Of a stretch of 64,000 bases of DNA, positions 7,869-15,639 are shown piece after piece. The stretch lies in assembly GCF_019904175.1 (NCBI RefSeq), contig NZ_CP061913.1:5022001-5086000 (forward strand), in the 5' to 3' direction. Every line of letters starts with the position of its first letter. Position 1 is the stretch's first letter. The translations under genes and the position numbers were made by a program. This stretch comes from Dactylosporangium vinaceum (GTDB lineage: Bacteria > Actinomycetota > Actinomycetes > Mycobacteriales > Micromonosporaceae). The notes beneath the pieces are model-generated. The model was not told the origin of the DNA. It made no database searches and saw only the letters and a list, made by a program, of their open reading frames with translations.

Positions 7869-8156
7869 GTGACCCGCTCGCGGCCGCTCGACGGCGACAT
7901 TCTCGACATCCGTTTCGACGATTTCGGCTACGACTCCACTGCGTTGATGGAGACCGCCGGCCGCATGTGTACCGGCTACGCCGTCGTGACCGAGGACCAC
8001 CAGATCACGACGGTGGAAAACGCCGCGGCGGCTCCCCGACGTGGTGAGCCGATCGGCCGGGTCGGACAATTGACAATGCGACTCGTGATTGACGAATGCT
8101 TATTGCTTCGCCGCCGCGCCGATCGAGTTCCGGACCGGTCCGACGCGCTGAACTGA
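7869..8156 (+). CDS. small hypothetical, possible remnant
   Basis: 95 residues from a GTG at 7869. The central part (LDIRFDDFGYDSTALMETAGRM then CTGYAVV) recalls the start of MORN/YwqK-type repeat proteins, where FDD-type openings precede a G..FTG.AV strand, but it stops before any further repeat. The last third becomes less GC-rich and loses coding character (LLLRRRADRVPDRS). No ribosome site is obvious. It may be a truncated remnant of a longer gene or a chance ORF. Role unknown. Confidence 0.3.
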   Translation: MTRSRPLDGDILDIRFDDFGYDSTALMETAGRMCTGYAVVTEDHQITTVENAAAAPRRGEPIGRVGQLTMRLVIDECLLLRRRADRVPDRSDALN

Positions 8157-8306
8157 GGCGATGCGCAGATAGCACGGTTTCCGGCGGGTCAAGCGCTGCG
8201 CGACAATTGCACATATCTTTTTATGCTGCGTACCAATATGCGGGCCTCGACTATCATCCGCGGTGAGTTGTTTCGGACGACTATCGGCCGCGTGCAGGGA
8301 GTCAAT

Positions 8307-9281
8307 GTGGATACCGGCTTTGCGATCCGGACCGCGGGCTTGAAGAAAGCCTTCGGTGCGACGAAGGCGGTGCACGGAATCGATCTCACCGTCCCGGCCG
8401 GGACGGTGTACGGCCTCCTCGGCCCGAACGGCGCCGGCAAGACCACGACGATCAGGATGCTGGCCACGCTGCTGCGCCCCGACGCCGGCACCGCCGAGGT
8501 GTTCGGGCACGACGTGGTCCGGGCGGCCGCGACGGTCCGCGGGCTGATCAGCCTGACCGGCCAGTTCGCCTCCGTCGACGGCGCGCTGACCGGTCGGCAG
8601 AACCTCGTGCTGCTCGGCCGGCTCGTCGGCTACTCCCGAGCCGCGGCCCGGCAGCGGGCGGCCGACCTGCTCGCCGCGTTCGACCTCGGCGACGCGGGCG
8701 ACCGGCTGGCGAAGACCTACTCCGGCGGCATGCAGCGCCGCCTCGACATCGCGGCAAGCGTCCTGAGCGCGCCGCGGCTCATCTTCCTCGACGAGCCGAC
8801 CGCCGGGCTCGACCCCCGCAGCCGCAACCAGGTCTGGGACACGGTGCGGGCGGTGGTGGCCGGGGGGACCACGGTCCTGCTCACGACGCAGTACCTGGAA
8901 GAGGCCGACCAGCTCGCCGACCGGATCGCGGTCATCGACAACGGGGCGGTCATCGCGGAGGGCACGCCGGGCGAGCTGAAAGCCTCGGTCGGCAGCGGTG
9001 CCGTGCACGTCCGCCTCCTGGACCCGGCCCAGCGCCCGACCGCGGAGCAGGTGCTGACCCGGGTGCTCGGGGCGCCGGTGCACCCCGGCTCGGACCCGGC
9101 CCGGCTGGCGGTCAGCGCCTCCGACCCCGGCCGGGCCGGCGCGGCGCTCACCGCGCTGAGCGCCGCCGGTGTCGGCGTGGCCGACTTCTCGCTCGGCCGG
9201 CCCAGCCTCGACGAGGTGTTCCTGACCCTGACCGACCGCCCGGCCGGCGTCGCGGCCGGTGCTGAGGAGAACGCAGCCTAA
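8307..9281 (+). CDS. ABC exporter ATP-binding protein, DrrA type
   Basis: 324 residues from a GTG at 8307, with GCAGGGAG 5 nt upstream; the frame is open from 8223. Walker A GPNGAGKT (39-46), Q-loop (SLTGQFAS), signature YSGGMQRRLDIA, Walker B RLIFLDEPTAGLDP and the switch His position as Gln (LLTTQYLEEAD), typical of the DrrA/daunorubicin-resistance family. The ~75-residue C-terminal extension ending SLDEVFLTLT is also DrrA-like. It should power export of a hydrophobic small molecule with the permease at 10717. The two genes have been separated by an IS110 element; the current stop TAA is created by the insertion, and the original probably ended GCA GCA TGA overlapping the permease ATG. Confidence 0.9.
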   Translation: MDTGFAIRTAGLKKAFGATKAVHGIDLTVPAGTVYGLLGPNGAGKTTTIRMLATLLRPDAGTAEVFGHDVVRAAATVRGLISLTGQFASVDGALTGRQNLVLLGRLVGYSRAAARQRAADLLAAFDLGDAGDRLAKTYSGGMQRRLDIAASVLSAPRLIFLDEPTAGLDPRSRNQVWDTVRAVVAGGTTVLLTTQYLEEADQLADRIAVIDNGAVIAEGTPGELKASVGSGAVHVRLLDPAQRPTAEQVLTRVLGAPVHPGSDPARLAVSASDPGRAGAALTALSAAGVGVADFSLGRPSLDEVFLTLTDRPAGVAAGAEENAA

Positions 9282-9289
9282 TGTCTGAG

Positions 9290-10492
9290 TCAAGAGGCGA
9301 GAGCAAAGTTTGCTTGGTAGGGCTGCCGGGTGCGCAGGATGGCGTGCAGGACGTTGATGCGTCGGCGGGCCAGGGCGATGAGGGCTTGGTGGTGCCGCTT
9401 TCCTTCGGCTCGTTTGCGGTCGTAGAAGGCGCGGCTGGCCGGGTCTCGTTGCAGGGCGCAGAACGCCGATTGGTAGAAGATGCGTTTGAGGGTTTTGTCG
9501 CCGGCGTTGGCGCGGCGCAGGTAGTGCATCTTGCCGGATTGTTGCAGCACGGGGGCGAGTCCGGCTGCGGAGGCGAGCTGGTTGCCGCTGGCGAATCGGC
9601 TGATGCCGCCTGCCACGGCGAGGAACTCGGCGGTCAGGGTGGCCCCCATCCCGGGCAGGGACTGGACGAGGGCCGCGTCAGGGTGGCGGGTGAGCGCCTC
9701 GGCGAGCCGGGCGTCGATCGCGGCGAGTTTGTCGCGGCCGGCGAGCACCTCGCGGGCGAGGTCACGCACGATGTCGGCAGCGACTGCCTCGCCGGGCACC
9801 GTGAGGTGCTGCCCGGTTGCGGCGGTCAGGGCTTTGTCGGCCAAGGCCGTGATGACGGCGGTGTTGTGCCGGCCGGTGGTGCGCAGGTAGGTGATGATCC
9901 GGTTGCGGCCGGCGCGGCGGATTTCGGCCGGGGTGACATAGCGGGCCAGCAGTGCGGCATCGGCTTTGTTGGTCGGGTCGAGCACGCGTTCGAGGCCGGG
10001 ATGGATCGAGGCGAGCAGGTCCCGCAGCCGTGCGATGCGGCGGGTCTGATCGACCACGAGCTCCCGGCGGCGTCCGGCCAGCAGCCGCAGTTCGGCATCG
10101 GCGTCGGTGTCGGTGGTGACCGGGCGCAGTTCCTCGCGGCGCAGCCGGATCTGATCGGCGATCACCTTGGCATCGCGCGGATCCGACTTGTGCTCGCCAC
10201 CGCGGGTGGCCCGCCGGGCCCGGTTGACTGCCAGCCCGGATACGTGGACCAGGTCCAAGCCGGCGTCGCTGAGCATGACCTGCAACAGCCCGGCGATCCC
10301 GCCGAGTACGTCGATCGCGACCGTCGCCGGGCCGTGATCGCCCTCGGCCGCGTGGATCTGGTCGATCAACTCATGGATCGCCGCCGGTTCGTTGGCTACC
10401 TTGCAGCTGGCCAGCAGTTTCCCGGTCTCGGTGTGCACGATGGCGGCCCAGTGCAGTTCCTTGGCCACATCGACTCCGACCGCGACAGCCAT
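9290..10492 (-). CDS. IS110-family transposase (bridge-RNA-guided recombinase)
   Basis: 400 residues from the ATG at 10492, with GGGAG 4 nt upstream; another ATG at 10510 is in frame. The N-terminal RuvC-like DEDD domain shows GVDVAKE (Asp8), AIDVLGG, and KSDPRDAKVIAD, the last giving two acidic residues. A coiled-coil-like middle (ELRLLAGRRRELVVDQTRRIARLRDLL) leads to the C-terminal Tnp domain with SLPGMGATLTAEFLA and FASGNQLASAAGLAP...SGK, the region holding the catalytic serine. IS110 recombinases use a structured bridge RNA to pair donor and target and exchange strands around a dinucleotide core. No frameshift or missing segment is seen. It ends 12 bp from the element's end. Confidence 0.93.
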   Translation of the reverse strand: MAVAVGVDVAKELHWAAIVHTETGKLLASCKVANEPAAIHELIDQIHAAEGDHGPATVAIDVLGGIAGLLQVMLSDAGLDLVHVSGLAVNRARRATRGGEHKSDPRDAKVIADQIRLRREELRPVTTDTDADAELRLLAGRRRELVVDQTRRIARLRDLLASIHPGLERVLDPTNKADAALLARYVTPAEIRRAGRNRIITYLRTTGRHNTAVITALADKALTAATGQHLTVPGEAVAADIVRDLAREVLAGRDKLAAIDARLAEALTRHPDAALVQSLPGMGATLTAEFLAVAGGISRFASGNQLASAAGLAPVLQQSGKMHYLRRANAGDKTLKRIFYQSAFCALQRDPASRAFYDRKRAEGKRHHQALIALARRRINVLHAILRTRQPYQANFALAS

Positions 10493-10519
10493 CTGACTCC
10501 CTTCTCCCATGGCCTGTCA

Positions 10520-10700
10520 CCGCGCGCTCTTGCCGCCGTCAACGCCCTACACAGCGATGGATCGCAGAGCCCAATCAGCAGTCAGCAAGAGCAGACGAGG
10601 CAGGCGGCCATGCGTCCTGAACCATCGACGGCAGCCAGCATGAAAGCCATACCTGCCTCGCCCGCGTCAACCCAGATCAATATCAAACCTGGGCTCGCTA
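10520..10700 (-). ncRNA. IS110 bridge RNA
   Basis: Non-coding left end upstream of the transposase, same strand. In RNA order: a 5' hairpin (CCCAG 10671-10675 with CTGGG 10689-10693); a first loop closed by a perfect 9-bp stem (10652-10660 with 10596-10604, CGAGGCAGG/CCTGCCTCG); a second loop closed by a perfect 8-bp stem (10585-10592 with 10526-10533, GCAAGAGC/GCTCTTGC). In the first loop, 10636-10643 (CAGCATGA on plus) equals 8 nt of the reconstructed target and 10611-10618 (TGCGTCCT) covers the other half with one G-U pair; together 14 nt. In the second loop, 10543-10550 pairs 7 nt with one IS end (10707-10713) and 10569-10575 matches the other (9276-9282) with one G-U. These are target- and donor-binding loops. 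RNA ends are approximate. Confidence 0.85.
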
Positions 10701-10716
10701 TGAAAGGTAGGGCCGC

Positions 10717-11562
10717 ATGAGTACCGCACCCGGGACGACCGCGCCTGCCCCCGCCGTGCCGTTCGGCGCGGTGCTGCTGGCCCCCGAGCGGCCGAAGCCG
10801 CCCAACGCCCTGTCGGCGACGCTGACGCTGGCCTGGCGGACCGCGATCAAGGTCCGCAACGAGCTCATCGAGCAGCTCTTCGACATCCTGATGATGCCCG
10901 TCGTGTTCCTGCTGATCTTCAACTACCTGTTCGGCGGGGCGTTCGCCGGCTCGACCGCCGACTACCTGCAGGTGTTCCTGCCCGGTGTCCTGGTCATGGC
11001 GGCCGTGATGCAGACGATGTCGACCGGCTACGCGATAAGCGTCGACATCGCCAAGGGCATCTTCGACCGCTTCCGCAGCATGCCGTTCTGGCAGCCGGCC
11101 AGCATCGTCGGCACCATGGTCACGAACCTCGGGCGCTACCTGCTGACGCTCGTCCTGACCGCCGGGCTCGGCCTCGCGCTGGGCTTCCGGCCCGACGCCG
11201 GACCCGTCGGCCTGGTGCTGGCGATGCTGCTGATCCTCGCGTTCGCGTTCGCCTTCGCGTGGATCTTCACCGCGGTCAGCCTGGTCGTGCGCAGCCCCGA
11301 CTCGATCCAGGCCCAGAGCATGCTGCTGATGGCCGTCGTCTTCTGCAGCAACATCTTCGTGGAGTCGAGCACCATGCCCGCCTGGCTCCGGGCGATCGTC
11401 GACGTCAACCCGATCAGCCACCTGTCCACCGCGGTGCGCGGCCTGGTGCACGGGCACGCGACCGCCGGGCAGCTGGGCCTGGTCTTCGGGTGGACAGGCG
11501 TCCTGCTGGCGATCTTCGGCCCGCTCACGATGGTGCTGTACCGCAAGCGCAAGAACGGCTGA
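10717..11562 (+). CDS. ABC-2 exporter permease, DrrB type
   Basis: 281 residues with six predicted membrane helices: about 50-72 (ILMMPVVFLLIFNYLF), 85-105, 130-160, 165-190, 205-225 and 250-272. The EQLFDILMMPVVF start and the NPISHLSTAVRGL segment before the last helix are typical of DrrB/ABC-2 permeases. It pairs with the ATPase at 8307 to form an exporter. Because of the IS110 insertion it has lost the direct ATGA coupling and its old ribosome site (GAGGAG now lies 1.4 kb upstream); a new weak GAAAGG at 10703-10708 inside the IS end lies ~8 nt before the ATG. Expression may therefore be reduced or depend on read-through of the element. Confidence 0.9.
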   Translation: MSTAPGTTAPAPAVPFGAVLLAPERPKPPNALSATLTLAWRTAIKVRNELIEQLFDILMMPVVFLLIFNYLFGGAFAGSTADYLQVFLPGVLVMAAVMQTMSTGYAISVDIAKGIFDRFRSMPFWQPASIVGTMVTNLGRYLLTLVLTAGLGLALGFRPDAGPVGLVLAMLLILAFAFAFAWIFTAVSLVVRSPDSIQAQSMLLMAVVFCSNIFVESSTMPAWLRAIVDVNPISHLSTAVRGLVHGHATAGQLGLVFGWTGVLLAIFGPLTMVLYRKRKNG

Positions 11563-11701
11563 CCGGCCGGATCGCGCCGCTCGTGGCCGACATCCGTGTG
11601 GTGCCGCTGCGACGACCGGCCCGCGATGGACGCGCTCGTTGCCCTCGCCGGAGAAGGCGACCGCGGCGGGGGTGCCGCCGAGGACCGAGGCCGCAATGCC
11701 C

Positions 11702-12448
11702 TTATGGACGCGGCGGACCGGCGGTGATCCGGGTCCGGGCGGCGTCCAGGTCACCGCGCCAGTAGCCCAGGGCCTCGATCCACCAGGTGGCCCCGGCCTC
11801 GGCGTACGGGATCAGTCGCGACGCGTCCGCGGGCCCGTCGGTGAACCCTTCGAGGGCGACATCCCGGCCCGGGACGTAGGACGCGGCGCCGGCGAAGTCT
11901 TCGAGCGGTACCGGCGCGATCCGCTGGTCCTCGAAGATCGGCATGGCACCGTCGAACCGGGCCGCGCGCTTCAGGCCCACGGTGCGCGGCCACTTCGCGG
12001 CGCACCAGATCGGGATCGGCGGCGCCGACCACTCGCGCCACAGCTCCTGCAGCCGGGCGAGGCGCTCGTCCATGGCCCGGCCGCGGACGCGCAGGTCGGG
12101 GTCGAGGCCGAAGTCGGAGTACTCCCGGTCGATCGACCCGAGCGTGGCGACAAGCGTGAGCCGGCGACCGGACAGCGCGTCGATGCCCGCGGTGTCCAGC
12201 GCCACCTCCTGCACCTGCCGCCGCGGCACGGCGACGGTCAAAATGATCTGGAGTCGAGAGGTCGCAGCGGCGATCGCGGCCGCGGCGACGGTCGGGCTCG
12301 CGACCGGCCACGTATCGTCGTGATACAGCAGGTGGTCCCACAGGTGCACGCCGTCCCAGCCGTACTCCTCAGCGGCGACGGCCAGGTCGAGCAGCGCCCG
12401 CACATCGCCGAACGGCCCGACGGTCGGCAGCCCGACCGCAAACCTCAC
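11702..12448 (-). CDS. LLM-class flavin-dependent oxidoreductase
   Basis: 248 residues from a GTG at 12448 that overlaps the upstream SDR stop as GTGA, so the two are translationally coupled. The luciferase-like fold is shown by RFAVGLPTVGPFGD at the N-terminus, LAVAAEEYGWDGVHLWDHLLY, a strand with LQIILTVAV, and the conserved GRRLTLVATLGS. It is shorter than the usual 300-350 residues but ends cleanly. Enzymes of this class use FMN or F420 as hydride carrier; actinomycete ones are often F420-dependent, which cannot be decided here. With the SDR it probably forms a small redox operon of unknown substrate. Confidence 0.82.
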   Translation of the reverse strand: MRFAVGLPTVGPFGDVRALLDLAVAAEEYGWDGVHLWDHLLYHDDTWPVASPTVAAAAIAAATSRLQIILTVAVPRRQVQEVALDTAGIDALSGRRLTLVATLGSIDREYSDFGLDPDLRVRGRAMDERLARLQELWREWSAPPIPIWCAAKWPRTVGLKRAARFDGAMPIFEDQRIAPVPLEDFAGAASYVPGRDVALEGFTDGPADASRLIPYAEAGATWWIEALGYWRGDLDAARTRITAGPPRP

Positions 12449-13182
12449 AACGTCACACCGGTCAACTCGGCACACGCCCGCAGCAGCCCGTCCTGAAACT
12501 CCACGTCGTGCGCCGCCGGGTTGGGCGTCAGCTCGGTCTTGCGCTTGAAGTACTTCCCGGTCACGAGCGCATCGCCGTCCGCCGTCGCCAGCCAGACCTG
12601 CGTCTCGGCCCCTTCGGGCAGGTCATCAGTCGCGTTCGGCCCACCGAGCTTGGTGCGAATCCACCCGGGATCGACCGCGTTGCTGTACACCTCGGGCCAG
12701 CGCCGGGCCACCGCAAACGCCAGTGCCACATCGTGCAGCTTGGAGTCGCTGTAGCACTGCATTCCGTTCCAAACCCTGCTCTTGTACTGCAGGTCCGCAA
12801 GATTCGCCACGCCGACCGACTCGAGCCCGGACGTCAGATAGACCAGCCGCTGCGGCCGCGGCATGAGCGCGGTCAGGATGTACGGCGCGAGCACATTGAC
12901 CTGAAACGTCCGCTCGATCCCGTCCTTCGTCTCCGCCCGCTCGGCCTGCCCACCGATCCCAGCATTGTGCACGACCACGTCGAACGCCCCGGCCGACCGC
13001 CCCATGGCCCGGACCTGCTCCAGGTCACCGAAGTCAGCCACGAGCACTTCAGGCCGCCCCTGAATCTGTTGTCCCCGCTCCTCACTGCGCGCATGGAACA
13101 CCACATCGTGCCCAAGCTGCTGCAGCTCCTGAGCCGTCTTCAGCCCAATACCGTCCGTAGACCCAGTGACCAAAATGCGCAT
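12445..13182 (-). CDS. SDR-family NAD(P)-dependent oxidoreductase
   Basis: 245 residues from the ATG at 13182. TAGGAT (13192-13197) lies 9 nt before the start, so the message is probably leaderless. Rossmann motif GSTDGIG near residues 7-13, NAG in VVHNAGIGG, and active site YSDSK are all present, giving a classical short-chain dehydrogenase. The Asp after the second strand is replaced by a basic H.R pair (FHARSEER), favouring NADP. Its stop overlaps the start of the LLM oxidoreductase. The upstream side is a long non-coding repeat region, so this is the first gene of the pair. Confidence 0.87.
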   Translation of the reverse strand: MRILVTGSTDGIGLKTAQELQQLGHDVVFHARSEERGQQIQGRPEVLVADFGDLEQVRAMGRSAGAFDVVVHNAGIGGQAERAETKDGIERTFQVNVLAPYILTALMPRPQRLVYLTSGLESVGVANLADLQYKSRVWNGMQCYSDSKLHDVALAFAVARRWPEVYSNAVDPGWIRTKLGGPNATDDLPEGAETQVWLATADGDALVTGKYFKRKTELTPNPAAHDVEFQDGLLRACAELTGVTL

Positions 13183-13254
13183 AGTAACCACATCCTAGCC
13201 ACGCCACCCCCCACCCGCCCGCTCCCCACCCACGCACAAACGCGCACCCGTACA

Positions 13255-13592
13255 CCTGCACGCGAACTCCGCGCAAAACACGCACCGAGACGCGCACCCC
13301 GCGGAAAGCGCGCACCGAGACGCGCACCCCGCGGAAACGCGCACCGAGACGCGCACTCCGCGGAAAGCGCGCACCGAGACGCGCACTCCGCGGAAAGCGC
13401 GCACCGAGACGCGCACCCCGCGGAAAACGCGCACCGAGACGCGCACTCCGCGGAAAGCGCGCACCGAGACGCGCACTCCGCGGAAAGCGCGCACCGAGAC
13501 GCGCACTCCGCGGAAAGCGCGCACCGAGGCACGCACTCCGCGGAAAGCGCGCACCGAGACGCGCACCCCGCGCAAACGCGCACCGCGCTCGC
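13255..13592. repeat. 30-bp tandem repeat array (~10.5 copies)
   Basis: A 30-bp unit containing GCACCGAGACGCGCAC followed by (T/C)CCGCGGAAAGCG is repeated almost without change from about 13279 to 13590, with one 29-bp copy near 13340 and degenerate copies at each edge. The unit is a multiple of three, so every frame stays open and gives 10-residue periodic peptides on both strands, but none has a convincing start or resembles a protein. There are no spacers, so it is not a CRISPR array. It occupies the region upstream of the SDR start. Confidence 0.9.
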
Positions 13593-13599
13593 CGCCCGG

Positions 13600-14034
13600 C
13601 CTGCAGATGACGGCGCCAATCCGCACGAGCCTGCGCCGCCAACCCGCACAGACATGCACGAACGCCCACCGTCCAACTTGCACGAACCTTCGCGAAATGC
13701 CCGAACGTGCGTCGTCCGACCCGCACGAACTCACGTCATCGTGCACAAGCGCGCATTGTCCGGCCTGCGCGAGTGCACAGCGAGTGCTGTCCGGCCTGCA
13801 CGAGCGCCCACAGGTGCGCGTTGTTGGACCTGCTGCGCGACTGCACGAGCGCGTGCTGTCCGGCCTGCGCGAGTGCACAAGCGGGCGCATTTCGACATGC
13901 GTGGACGTGGACGAGCGCGCTGCTCGGTGTGCGTGGGCGTGCTGCGCGGTCTGTGCGGGCGTGGATGGCGTGCTGTTTCGGTGTGCTTGGGTGTGGTGGA
14001 CGGAGTGTGCGTCGTGGGTGGGGTGGCGGCACGG
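13600..14034. repeat. degenerate repeats around a TGTCCGGCCTGC core; no gene seen
   Basis: About five diverged copies of (T)GTCCGGCCTGC(A/G)CGAG.GC occur at 13707-13876 (for example near 13758, 13788 and 13855), then the sequence becomes a T/G-skewed tract. Open frames here are by-products of composition. The tract ends at the TAGCGT box (14035-14040) that precedes the PaaK-like gene by 6 nt. Confidence 0.55.
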
Positions 14035-14046
14035 TAGCGTCCGGGC

Positions 14047-15519
14047 ATGCACGAACGCGCGGGGCGGACACTGGAGCGGTTGGCGGAGTTCTATGCGGCG
14101 CCGAGCGGGCCGGTGCCCGGGGATCCGGTGGCTCGCGCCCTGGAGCTGTTTCACGAGGTGGCGGCGACCGTGCCGGCGTACCGGGCGTTTCTGGCTGAGC
14201 ATGGTGTCGATCCGGCGGACGTGCGCACGGCGGAGCAGTTTGCCGGGCTGCCGCTGGTTACCAAGGAGTCGTACCTGCGGAGGTATCCGCTGCCGGAGCG
14301 GTGTCGCGGTGGGCGGCTCGATGTGAATGACACCGTGGCTGTCTCGTCCGGGTCGTCGGGGCAGCCGACCATCTGGCCCCGGTCGGTCGTCGATGAGCTC
14401 GCGGTCGCTCGGCGGTTCGAGGATGCGCTTGTCAACATGTGCGGTGACGGTGCGAGCAGCGAGGTGCGGCCCACGCTGGTCGTGGTGTGCTTCGCGCTCG
14501 GCAGCTGGGTCGGCGGCATGTACACCGCTGACGCGTGCCGGCATCTCGCGGCCAAGGGGTACCCGGTGACCGTGGCGACGCCGGGTAACAGTGTGGACGA
14601 GATCCTGCGGGTGGTCGGCGAGCTCGGGCCGCGGTACGAGCGGACTGTCCTGGCCGGGTATCCGCCGTTCGTCAAGAACGTCGTCGACGAGGGTGTGCGC
14701 CGTGGCGTCGGGTGGGCGGCGCTGGGCGTGCGGCTGCTGCTGGCCGGCGAGGTGTTCAGTGAGTCGTGGCGGGACCTGATCGGGCGGCGGGCCGGGATGG
14801 CGGACGCGGACCGGGCTTCGGTGTCGTTGTACGGCACGGCCGACGCCGGGGTGCTCGGCAACGAGACCCCGCTGAGTGTGCGGGTGCGCCGGTTCGTGGC
14901 CGGGCGGCCCGAGGCGGCGCGGGAACTGTTCGGCGACGCGCGGCTGCCGACGCTCGTGCAGTACGACCCGATGACGCGGTTCTTCGAAACGCACGACGGG
15001 ACACTGCTGTTCACCGGCGACGGCGGCGTGCCGCTGATCCGCTATCACATCGCGGACGAGGGCGGCCTGCTGTCGCACGCGGACGTCATGGCGTTCTGCC
15101 GCGCGCACGGCTTCGACCCCGGCGAAAGCGACGGCGACGAGCGTCCGTTTGTGTTCGTTTTCGGGCGCTCACTGTTCACGGTGTCGTTTTTCGGGGCGAA
15201 CGTGTACCCGGAAAACGTCACGGTCGCGCTCGAGCATCCGGACATCGCCGACGACGTGACCGGGAAGTTCGTCATGCAGGTGCGCACGGAGGCGGACGAG
15301 GAGCGGCGCCTGGCCGTCGTCGTGGAGCGCGCCCCGGACCGGCCGGCACCGGACACCACTGCCGTCGCGGCGGCGATCCGCGCCGCGCTCCTGAGACTGA
15401 ACAGCGAGTTCGCCAACTACGTGCCGCCGGCGTACCAGACCCCGGTCGTCGAGGTCCGCGAGCCCGGCGACCCCGACTGGTTCCCGCCCGGCGTCAAGCA
15501 CCGCTACAGCCGGGCCTGA
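14047..15519 (+). CDS. PaaK-like AMP-forming (phenylacetate-CoA ligase family) enzyme
   Basis: 490 residues from the ATG at 14047, preceded by TAGCGT and 6 nt (leaderless type). The adenylate-forming fold is indicated by the phosphate loop SSGSSGQPTIWPR near residue 100, ending motifs like VPLIRYHIADEGGLL (the RYR/D motif of PaaK) near 335-350 and FGRSLFTVSFFGANVYPENV, the small C-terminal domain. PaaK-like enzymes activate aryl or other acids as acyl-adenylates and pass them to CoA or a carrier; the substrate is not evident. There is no neighbouring pathway gene: it stands alone between two non-coding repeat arrays. The last residues (PPGVKHRYSRA) look like a normal end. Confidence 0.83.
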   Translation: MHERAGRTLERLAEFYAAPSGPVPGDPVARALELFHEVAATVPAYRAFLAEHGVDPADVRTAEQFAGLPLVTKESYLRRYPLPERCRGGRLDVNDTVAVSSGSSGQPTIWPRSVVDELAVARRFEDALVNMCGDGASSEVRPTLVVVCFALGSWVGGMYTADACRHLAAKGYPVTVATPGNSVDEILRVVGELGPRYERTVLAGYPPFVKNVVDEGVRRGVGWAALGVRLLLAGEVFSESWRDLIGRRAGMADADRASVSLYGTADAGVLGNETPLSVRVRRFVAGRPEAARELFGDARLPTLVQYDPMTRFFETHDGTLLFTGDGGVPLIRYHIADEGGLLSHADVMAFCRAHGFDPGESDGDERPFVFVFGRSLFTVSFFGANVYPENVTVALEHPDIADDVTGKFVMQVRTEADEERRLAVVVERAPDRPAPDTTAVAAAIRAALLRLNSEFANYVPPAYQTPVVEVREPGDPDWFPPGVKHRYSRA

Positions 15520-15639
15520 CGCACGCGGGGCCGGTGGAGCGTCGCGGCAATGTTCACTTGTGCACGCGGGCCGGGGTCGAGCGCCGCGACACTGCCCCCG
15601 GACCCGCGGAGGTTGTGGTCGAGCGCCGCGCACAGGTTG

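Larger units (their letters stand above)
9278..10714 (-). mobile_element. complete IS110-family element (1437 bp)
   Basis: The element lies between the two ABC exporter genes. Its boundaries follow from GC at 9276-9277 and at 10715-10716: joining the flanks at this dinucleotide restores the drrA stop overlapping the drrB start as ATGA. There are no terminal inverted repeats, as expected for IS110. The transposase is on the minus strand, so the long non-coding end upstream of it (10493-10714) is the left end and carries a bridge RNA; the right end after the transposase stop is only 12 bp (9278-9289). This arrangement fits the IS110 group proper rather than IS1111. Transposase, RNA and both ends look intact, so the element may still be active. 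Confidence 0.88.

Noticed and set aside
9278..10714. Terminal inverted repeats or long target duplication for the IS element
   Set aside because: None found; only a GC dinucleotide is repeated, as expected for IS110 and not for a DDE transposon.
13255..13592. CRISPR array
   Set aside because: Copies are directly adjacent 30-bp units with no unique spacers, and no cas genes are present.
13195..15108. Long minus-strand ORF (637 codons) through the repeat array and the PaaK-like gene
   Set aside because: It is antisense to a well-supported adenylating enzyme and otherwise translates the 30-bp repeat; no protein family fits.
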